From contig CAKPRX010000068.1 in NCBI GenBank assembly GCA_934183135.1, positions 1 through 11,520 of the forward strand: a stretch of DNA of 11,520 nt, given 5' to 3'. The stretch is from an uncultured Prevotella sp. (GTDB taxonomy: Bacteria > Bacteroidota > Bacteroidia > Bacteroidales > Bacteroidaceae). The notes beneath the pieces are model-generated. The model did no database searches, was not told the origin of the DNA, and saw only the letters and a program-made list of their open reading frames with translations. A program made the translations under genes and the position numbers. The stretch's first letter is position 1; every line of letters begins with the position of its first letter. Positions 6,509 through 11,520 of this stretch are shown piece by piece.

Positions 6509-6578
6509 CCTCCCCCACCGCCGACTGCCCCTAACACACAGAAGGGGGAGGCTAATGCTGTATGCACTCGCCTCCCCC
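6509..6578 (-). terminator. Probable transcription terminator of the surface-protein unit, with competing arms
   Basis: GGGGGAGGC (6544-6552) and GCCTCCCCC (6570-6578) are a perfect 9-bp inverted repeat with a 17-base loop, 32 bases past the stop of the 51-codon ORF. On the minus strand the stem is followed by TTCTGTGTGTTAG, a poor T-tract. A second CCTCCCCCAC copy at 6509-6518 can pair with the same GGGGGAGG arm, giving an alternative stem (6509-6516 with 6544-6551). A 5-bp hairpin (CTGGA 6491-6495 / TCCAG 6500-6504) and then TTTTTT on the minus strand (6476-6471) follow, and may be the actual end. Confidence 0.5.
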
Positions 6579-6609
6579 ACTGTCATGACGGTCGGACCGG
6601 GCCGATGGG

Positions 6610-6765
6610 TCAGTCGCTCTCGCCCCAACCTAACGGGCTGTCGTCGTCATCTGTCACATCACCCTGGTACTTTCCATCGGTACCATAACCGCTGGTATAT
6701 TGCATCACCTGTGCCTTGACCACTATCAGTTCAGCCCGCGGGGCTATATATTTCTGTTTGTTCAT
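6610..6765 (-). CDS. 51-residue small protein, coupled to the large surface-protein gene
   Basis: The ATG at 6765 lies eight bases after the TGA of the large gene (TGATTAACCGTATG), and the frame runs 51 codons to TGA at 6610-6612. The protein starts MNKQKYIAPRAELIVVKAQV, then QYTSGYGTDGKYQGDV, and ends with an acidic run DDDD (39-42) and PLGWGESD. The first half is basic and hydrophobic, the second acidic and glycine-rich. There is no cysteine, no signal peptide and no membrane segment. A start of the form MKKxYxxPxxEVI followed by a variable glycine/acidic tail is, from memory, seen in many short unannotated Bacteroidales ORFs next to surface-protein genes; that needs a search. The position, A-rich start and probable terminator just after it support a real gene. 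The function is unknown. It could be a small partner or a precursor peptide, but no modifying enzyme is visible nearby. Confidence 0.72.
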   Translation of the reverse strand: MNKQKYIAPRAELIVVKAQVMQYTSGYGTDGKYQGDVTDDDDSPLGWGESD

Positions 6766-6773
6766 ACGGTTAA

Positions 6774-9700
6774 TCATTCATTAGTTACCGAAACTTTCTT
6801 ACCATTCACTATATACACGCCGCTGGGCAGCCCCTCTACCGAGTGGCCACGGCGCAGCAGCTGGCCGTTCAGGTTGTACACGCCGCCGGCATAACGGCTG
6901 GCCACGGGCTGGCTGGCGCTGCCCTGTATGTCGTCTATGCCGGTCGTCTCGTCGCCCACGCCGTCTATAACCACCTGCGGTACGGCCTGGGTAGCCTGGT
7001 CCAGGGTGTACTCGAACCAGCAGCGCAGGCCCTTGGTGCCGTAAGGCTTGCCCTGGGGCAGGCGGCGCATAGCCGTATTGGACATGACGTAGGCATACTG
7101 GCTGCCCGTAAAGTTGAGGGTGGGCCGGCCGTCTATTATCTGGCTGCCCTCGTAGTTCCTGCAGTAAGTGCCCTTCATGACCATGGTGCCGCGGCTGTCG
7201 CCGATGACACCTGTAGCCGACTGCACATACACCTCGCCACCGTCATAGTTAGAGGGGTTGGTAAAGTCGTAGTGCTCGAACTCGTTGGCACCTTTCGCCT
7301 TGGGCCCGTCGAGGGTTACACCCAGGATGGTGTAGTAAGGCGTGCCCACCGTCACCTGCTCTGACACGGTACCGTTAGACTCCCAGGTCCATATCTCCTG
7401 CGTGGCCTTGCTGGCATCATAGTCTCCGGCCACCTTTTCGGGCCAGATGATATAGGGGGTGCCGGCCTTGAGGAACACGCCGCCGTTCTCTGTCTGGACA
7501 GAGGTGAAGTTGACGCGGGTAGGTGTCAGTCCTTTCAGCTCTGCCAGCTTCGACCCCTCGCCAAAGGCGCCATCAAACTGTGCCTTGGTAAGGCTGACAG
7601 GCAGGATGAAGGTATTCCACTGTCCCGCCTTGAATGTGCGGTGCAGCAGCAGCGACTTGCCCGTATAGGGGTGTATGCCCTTGTCGATGTAGTCGAGCGA
7701 CTTAAAGTCCTCGTCAAGGATGAGGAAAGGCTCTTTATCGGCACTGGCGCCGCCAAACTGGATGCGGAAGTGGTCAAAGGCCGTCCACTCATCCGCGGTG
7801 GCCACACCGTCGGCACCATCGGTCACCTCGACACCTATGTTGAGGGTCGCAGGCTCCGTGACACTGATACCATCTACATATATCAGCACCTGGTTGTCGT
7901 ACTTAGACAGGTTGGCATCCTTGCGGTACACGTCGTTCATCCACACCGCCGAGTTATATAGCGGCATGCCGGCATCCATGGGCCAGTGGGCCACGCTGGT
8001 GTCCGAGCTGCGCAGCTGCGCCAGCTCGTCGGCGGTTATAGCGGTAAGTTCCTTGGTGTTGCGCTGGGTGGCATTGGCCGTATTGTCTACCCGCTCTACG
8101 AAGAGCTTGGCCTTCACGTTGGTCATGCCCTGGCAGTGTACCACGTACCAGCCCGGCGTAAACACCGTTATCTGCTGCGACAGCGAGCCCCGGCCGCCGT
8201 TATAGATATTGGCAGCCATGTAGCGCGAGTAGTACTGGCGCTTACTGTCTGCATTGTTCTCTTTGACATAGTCATTCTGACTGGGCGAGGTCTTATAGTA
8301 GCCATCGTAGCCTATACGCAGCTTGTCCGAATTGTCAAGGGCGGCCGACGCCTTCCACTGACCGAGCACGGCACTCTCGCGCGAGAAGTCGGGGTCGCTG
8401 ATAAGGAACGAGGCATCAACCTGGTTGCGCAGCTCGCTGTCAGAGTTGTCCAGGATGGCGCGGTAGTCCTTCAGCGAGATGATCTTCCAGTAGCACAGGT
8501 CGCTCTTAGTGCTGTCAAGCTCCACATCGGTGTACTCCTCCTTGTCATACTCCCCGGTATGATTGACATCGCTGTCGTAATAATAGTTGTTAGAGCTGGG
8601 ACCATACACATATTTCTGCGAGGGAGCGAGGAAGAACTGCTTGGTAATCTGATTCCCCTTCGCATCTTTCCCAAACATCTCGCCCTTATCGCTCTCGGCG
8701 TTATAAGGCATAGTGAGCGACAGCGTGTAGAGGTTCTGTCCCTGGCCCGAGGGGCCGGTCACGGGGTCTATGGACCACTGTGACACCACGGGGCTGCTCA
8801 TTCCGCTAAAGGCCGTAATGTTGCGGTCGGCAAAAACGCCACAGTCATAGGGGGCGTTGTTCGCGCTGGTACCCGCGGAGCTGACGTTGTTATAGGCCAG
8901 GAAGTTTTTCTCATTGCCGGAGGCTCCGGCCGACTTGGCAAACTTAGATGATATAAAGTAGGTTTGCCTCTCTTCGCTGCGGCTTTCATCGGCGTAAATA
9001 TAGTCCTCATATATGCGCTGGAGCTTTTCTCCCTGCTCATCATCTATGACATACTGGCCGTCGGAGTAGGTGTATCGCACCGCGTCGCCCTCTCGGCCAG
9101 CCACATAGGGTACCGTGAGCTGGCCGAAGTATTCCTTGCCGTTAATGCAGAGCCCCTTGGCTTTAGACAGACTCACCGTGAGCGTGTTGTCTGCCACCGG
9201 GAAATTAATCTGTTCTTGCTGTCCACGCCCTGTATAGTCAACATAGGCTTTCTTTTCAGTGCCTATATAATAAATATGCACACGCCCTATGCTGTCGGCG
9301 TAGCCATCTGCCGAAGACCAGTTGCCTTTCCACACCTTGACGCCATCGCCTATTGACAGGACATTCTCCTTGCTGGCGCTCGTGCAGTTGGTAAGGTCTA
9401 CCACGGCCGTAATCTCGTCCTTGCTGATGTCTATGACCTTGGTAGTGCTATATCCTGTGGCTCTGTTGGCCTCAGCGTTGAACTCGTCCTTCAGTTCCTC
9501 GCCAGCTACCTGCACACTCGTATAGGTCGCTGAGCTTCTGTATGCACCCTCGACGTTACCTATGTCTATGCTGTTGCCCTCGCCATAGGCAAAGGGAATA
9601 TTCATACCGGCGAAGAGGGCTGTGGTCTGGGTGTCGCCGTTGCGGACTACCACACCGTCCTTGCTATAAGTGATATAGAGGGGCTTAGTCTTATCGCTAA

Positions 9701-11105
9701 GGGTAATGGTTTTACGCCCGGTATCTTTATTAAAACTATTGGCATCAGTATAATCTATCTCAAGGGTACCACTACCAGACGTATAGTAGAAGTGCAGGTT
9801 ATATCCCACCCATTTGCCGATAGCCCTACCGATAGACAATATATTCTCGTTGATTATATTTGTATTACAAGAGGTCAGGTCTATCTCCGCCTCTACCCGG
9901 TCGGTATTAATGTCAAAGTCCAGGTTGGCGCCACAGTCAGTATCCTTAGCATACGTTTTTCCGGCATCCAGGCCTATGACCTTGCCATCGGCCTTGTAGC
10001 CGTCTTCTACTATCTTGGTGATGGTACCATCGCCCCTTACTATCTGCAGTTTGTTGTAGGTGGCATAGCTACGATTATCGCCCTGCAGGCTTCCCACCTG
10101 TATCTTTCCGTCAGCCGTCAGAGTAGTGGCCACATCGGTATAAAGGTTATTGCCCGAAACGGCAGTTACCTCCAAGCCCTTATCCGTCAGAACCAGTTTC
10201 AGCGGAGACGATGGCAACACATCATAGAATGATTTTCTAACACCATTGGGGTCACTGCTCCTAACACCCAGATACACCACAAGCAGCTCGTGGGCACTAA
10301 GTTTCTTGGTGGCAGTACCGGTAGCATTATAGTAGATATGTACGTTATCGGCTATGGCGTGTTTCTCGTTGTCGCCCCAGCCCCACTGGTCTATGGCGCT
10401 ACCTATAGAGAGGATATTCTCGTTGTTGTTCTTACAGGTGCTGAGGTCTATCTCGGCCTCTATGCGCTGCTTGGCGAGGTCTATATCTTGGTACGAGCCG
10501 AAGTGGCCGTCCGTGCCCTTGGCAGTACCGATGGTATACGCCACGTTGCCCGTAGCGTTGTCTACGACCTGCAACTTCGTGTAGGTAGCAAAACTCTCAT
10601 CGCCTTGCTGGCTACCTATACCTATCTGGCGAGGCCTGTTGTAATGCACGTTGAAGAGGTGGCTCAGCTGCGAGGCCACTTTGGTCGTATCTTTCTCGTT
10701 AAGGGGATAGCGCACCAGGTTGGGGCCAGTCACCTTCACCTCATTACGGCGCTGGAGCCAGAACAGCTGGGGCACATCGCTCAGCACGGTGCGCATGCCC
10801 CACCATCCGCCGAGGTTCAGGAACTTCCCCGTCTTGGTATTGTAAAACAGGAAGATGCGGTTCATTACGTCGTCCTCGCTCTGGCCCGCCACTGGCGCAA
10901 CGGGCTGCCCCACGCTCCAGTGGTCGGCACGCGTGTCGTACGAAATGACCGTTCCGGGCAACTCAGCAGCCGTCTTGGGCTTGCTCTCTGTCGTCGTGGT
11001 GACGGTATGGTCATCCGCCATCGGGGCCGTAAAGGCCTTGGCGGGTACCAATCCGGCAAAAGACACCAGCATGGCTACTGCCCATCTGATAGTCATTCTT
11101 CTCAT
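6774..11105 (-). CDS. Large exported repeat-containing surface protein with type IX secretion-like C-terminal tail
   Basis: A 1443-residue protein of unknown specific function. Residues 1-24 form a signal peptide (MRRMTIRW, hydrophobic core, cleavage likely after PAKA). FLFYNTKTGKFLNLGGWWG (85-103) begins a module I associate with Bacteroidales surface proteins. Three tandem repeats follow, starting near residues 161, 335 and 513. Each has an I-IG-x3-G segment with ATY-x3-Q-[IV] and later DL[ST]xC...EN[IV]LSIG (at 229, 420 and 580) and a [IF]YY strand; this pattern suggests lectin-like beta sandwiches. Residues about 895-1120 look like another beta-rich, jelly-roll-like module (TPGWYVVHCQGMTNVKAKLFV, 983-1003). 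FKAGQWNTFILPVSLTKAQF (1158-1177) is a phrase typical of these proteins. The end, TGIDDI (1388-1393) to GVYNLNGQ (1408-1415) and LPSGVYIVNGKKVSV (1426-1440), is a Por/T9SS-type tail. No enzymatic motif is seen. Binding of glycan or host protein is inference. MTIRW (ATG at 11096) is an alternative start. Confidence 0.93.
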   Translation of the reverse strand: MRRMTIRWAVAMLVSFAGLVPAKAFTAPMADDHTVTTTTESKPKTAAELPGTVISYDTRADHWSVGQPVAPVAGQSEDDVMNRIFLFYNTKTGKFLNLGGWWGMRTVLSDVPQLFWLQRRNEVKVTGPNLVRYPLNEKDTTKVASQLSHLFNVHYNRPRQIGIGSQQGDESFATYTKLQVVDNATGNVAYTIGTAKGTDGHFGSYQDIDLAKQRIEAEIDLSTCKNNNENILSIGSAIDQWGWGDNEKHAIADNVHIYYNATGTATKKLSAHELLVVYLGVRSSDPNGVRKSFYDVLPSSPLKLVLTDKGLEVTAVSGNNLYTDVATTLTADGKIQVGSLQGDNRSYATYNKLQIVRGDGTITKIVEDGYKADGKVIGLDAGKTYAKDTDCGANLDFDINTDRVEAEIDLTSCNTNIINENILSIGRAIGKWVGYNLHFYYTSGSGTLEIDYTDANSFNKDTGRKTITLSDKTKPLYITYSKDGVVVRNGDTQTTALFAGMNIPFAYGEGNSIDIGNVEGAYRSSATYTSVQVAGEELKDEFNAEANRATGYSTTKVIDISKDEITAVVDLTNCTSASKENVLSIGDGVKVWKGNWSSADGYADSIGRVHIYYIGTEKKAYVDYTGRGQQEQINFPVADNTLTVSLSKAKGLCINGKEYFGQLTVPYVAGREGDAVRYTYSDGQYVIDDEQGEKLQRIYEDYIYADESRSEERQTYFISSKFAKSAGASGNEKNFLAYNNVSSAGTSANNAPYDCGVFADRNITAFSGMSSPVVSQWSIDPVTGPSGQGQNLYTLSLTMPYNAESDKGEMFGKDAKGNQITKQFFLAPSQKYVYGPSSNNYYYDSDVNHTGEYDKEEYTDVELDSTKSDLCYWKIISLKDYRAILDNSDSELRNQVDASFLISDPDFSRESAVLGQWKASAALDNSDKLRIGYDGYYKTSPSQNDYVKENNADSKRQYYSRYMAANIYNGGRGSLSQQITVFTPGWYVVHCQGMTNVKAKLFVERVDNTANATQRNTKELTAITADELAQLRSSDTSVAHWPMDAGMPLYNSAVWMNDVYRKDANLSKYDNQVLIYVDGISVTEPATLNIGVEVTDGADGVATADEWTAFDHFRIQFGGASADKEPFLILDEDFKSLDYIDKGIHPYTGKSLLLHRTFKAGQWNTFILPVSLTKAQFDGAFGEGSKLAELKGLTPTRVNFTSVQTENGGVFLKAGTPYIIWPEKVAGDYDASKATQEIWTWESNGTVSEQVTVGTPYYTILGVTLDGPKAKGANEFEHYDFTNPSNYDGGEVYVQSATGVIGDSRGTMVMKGTYCRNYEGSQIIDGRPTLNFTGSQYAYVMSNTAMRRLPQGKPYGTKGLRCWFEYTLDQATQAVPQVVIDGVGDETTGIDDIQGSASQPVASRYAGGVYNLNGQLLRRGHSVEGLPSGVYIVNGKKVSVTNE
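9102..10625 (-). repeat. Three tandem protein repeats of about 175 residues inside the surface protein
   Basis: Repeat units span about 10625-10104 (residues 161-334), 10103-9570 (335-512) and 9569-9102 (513-668). Anchors align as IGIGSQQGD / IQVGSLQGD / IDIGNVEGA at the start, FATYTKLQV / YATYNKLQI / SATYTSVQV next, then AEIDLSTC / AEIDLTSC / AVVDLTNC, and ENILSIGSAI / ENILSIGRAI / ENVLSIGDGV. Repeats 1 and 2 are clearly closer to each other than to 3, and share near-identical DNA around 9880-9900 and 10445-10465, pointing to a later duplication. Each repeat keeps one conserved Cys (224, 413, 574). Confidence 0.8.
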
Positions 11106-11326
11106 AAGTCTATTGTTTTGATTTAAATTTTTATTGTCTTCTCACTTGCTAACATCCACATACACATGGCTTACCCGCTGTCATCAGACATTGACAGACA
11201 ACCGTGGGCCTATATCCGTGAATAGCCGCCACGGACATGGCAGACACGGTATATGAAGCCTTGGCATCTTCCAAAGCACAAGTAGTAATCAGTAATGTAA
11301 CTTTTCGCTATATTTATTCGATATAC
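11106..11326 (-). promoter_or_regulatory. Long 5' leader of the surface-protein gene with possible alternative stems
   Basis: From the predicted start of transcription near 11326 to the ATG at 11105 there are about 220 untranslated bases. Inverted repeats within it are CTGTCA/TGACAG (11178-11183 with 11192-11197), CCGTGG/CCACGG (11202-11207 with 11229-11234), and ATATCCGTG with CACGGtATAT (11212-11220 with 11245-11254, one bulge). The last two interlock: they could form a pseudoknot, or the two CCGTG and two CACGG words could swap partners. No known riboswitch family is recognised. Confidence 0.4.
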
Positions 11327-11331
11327 GGCTG

Positions 11332-11362
11332 CAAAGGTATATAAATCAGCCGATACCAGCAA
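11332..11362 (-). promoter_or_regulatory. Promoter of the surface-protein gene (-33/-7)
   Basis: On the minus strand 11339-11332 is TACCTTTG, a full match to the Bacteroides -7 box TAnnTTTG. It is preceded, after exactly 20 bases, by TTG at 11362-11360 as the -33 element. Both the words and the spacing fit the primary sigma consensus of this group. It predicts a start about six bases below 11332 and a leader of about 220 nt. Confidence 0.75.
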
Positions 11363-11389
11363 GAAAATGTATTATTTTTTCGCAATCCT

Positions 11390-11416
11390 CGGTGGCAAAA
11401 CGCCAATTTTCCACCG
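11390..11416. repeat. Inverted repeat in the divergent intergenic region
   Basis: CGGTGG (11390-11395) pairs with CCACCG (11411-11416), and AAAA (11397-11400) with TTTT (11407-11410), giving a 10-bp stem with one bulged C and a six-base loop CGCCAA. It lies about 28 bases above the -33 element of the minus-strand promoter and about 33 bases before a possible plus-strand start, so it could be an operator or a leader hairpin for the plus-strand gene. Confidence 0.5.
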
Positions 11417-11448
11417 TAAAAACAGCACCCATAACGACTTTGGCACCT

Positions 11449-11520
11449 ATGGAAATAGTAAAGAAAAACAAAAACGCCACAACCGCGAGGCCCCATACGG
11501 CCACGGCACCCTACGAGGGG
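11449..11520 (+). CDS. Possible 5' end of a divergent gene, unknown product
   Basis: An ATG at 11449-11451 opens a frame of 24 codons that is still open at the window edge. It begins MEIVKKNKNATTARP and goes on HTATAPYEG. The first codons are A-rich and then turn GC-rich, as real Bacteroidota starts often do. A gene here would be divergent from the surface-protein gene and share its intergenic region. No TAnnTTTG box was found on the plus strand just upstream (the nearest is a degenerate TAACGACTTTG at 11432-11442). The fragment is too short to identify and could be a chance frame. Confidence 0.35.
   Translation, partial: MEIVKKNKNATTARPHTATAPYEG

Larger units (their letters stand above)
5772..6609. 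other. 838-base intergenic stretch without a convincing gene, rich in palindromes and short repeats
   Basis: No open frame here looks like a protein on either strand: the frames that exist overlap one another, lack family motifs, and are rich in Arg, His and Cys as expected of chance frames. Region by region: 5772-5865 is the A/T-rich topA promoter area; 5870-6010 is GC-rich with a 7-bp hairpin (TCAGGCC 5893-5899 with GGCCTGA 5906-5912) and a 12-bp palindrome CCGCCATGGCGG (5959-5970); 6034-6077 holds two TGTATAWWTATRCA boxes; 6137-6166 has TTTCGGGGGC twice, 20 bases apart; 6177-6200 is a small inverted repeat (TGTAAAA/TTTTACA); 6238-6362 holds a nest of repeats and hairpins; 6443-6470 is a 28-bp palindrome; and 6509-6578 holds the probable terminator of the upstream unit. 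I see no tRNA, rRNA or recognisable structured RNA family. Confidence 0.7.

Noticed and set aside
5859..6518. Overlapping open frames of 72-142 codons on both strands of the topA upstream gap
   Set aside because: They overlap each other, show no motif, signal peptide or sensible composition, and run through palindromes and repeats; best read as chance frames in GC-rich noncoding DNA.
6610..6765. Calling the 51-codon ORF a RiPP precursor
   Set aside because: No modifying enzyme, radical-SAM, protease or transporter gene is visible in the window, and the tail has no Cys; only the two-part shape suggests it.
11123..11167. Possible 14-codon upstream ORF (MCMWML...) in the leader of the surface-protein gene
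   Set aside because: Very short, no run of a regulatory amino acid, and no supporting start context; could be chance.
1..11520. tRNA, rRNA, phage, toxin-antitoxin or defence system
   Set aside because: No matching sequence or protein motif was seen on either strand.

Overview
The window looks like a chromosomal segment from a GC-rich member of the Bacteroidales (Bacteroidota), closest in style to Prevotella, Bacteroides or Muribaculaceae. This rests on three things: the gene order topA-aroK-speA-argB followed by an ECF sigma factor; Bacteroides-type promoters (-7 box TAnnTTTG) with no strong Shine-Dalgarno sequences; and a large exported protein whose C-terminus (YNLNGQ...LPSGVYIVNGKK) is the type IX secretion (Por)-like tail common in this order. 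I cannot fix the genus.

Layout. All confident genes lie on the minus strand, so transcription runs from high to low coordinates. (1) 1-168 is the 5' part of an ECF sigma factor cut by the window edge. (2) 244-5771 is a compact operon read in the order topA (DNA topoisomerase I), aroK (shikimate kinase), speA (biosynthetic arginine decarboxylase), argB (acyl-glutamate kinase). The first two junctions are 4-base ATGA stop/start overlaps and the third is a 4-base gap. A good -7 box (TACTTTTG) sits just upstream of topA. (3) 5772-6609 is an 838-base stretch without a convincing gene but unusually rich in perfect palindromes and short repeats. It holds an 18-bp-arm hairpin, a 21-bp-spaced motif triplet, a 28-bp palindrome, three copies of a TGTATAAATATACA-like box, and seven copies of CCGAAAA/TTTTCGG. 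(4) 6610-6765 is a 51-codon small ORF, eight bases after the stop of (5) 6774-11105, a 1443-residue exported, repeat-containing surface protein. (6) 11106-11448 is a divergent intergenic region with a well-formed promoter for the large gene, a leader of about 220 nt with possible alternative stems, and a separate inverted repeat. (7) 11449-11520 may be the first 24 codons of a plus-strand gene.

How the genes fit together. The topA operon is housekeeping: DNA supercoiling, aromatic amino-acid synthesis, polyamine synthesis from arginine, and arginine synthesis. It pairs an arginine-making enzyme (ArgB) with an arginine-consuming one (SpeA). The large exported protein has no recognisable catalytic domain. 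Three internal repeats and later beta-rich modules suggest a surface binding protein. The tightly coupled 51-codon ORF after it, and the repeat-dense gap between the two transcription units, are the parts least explained by known biology and deserve most attention.
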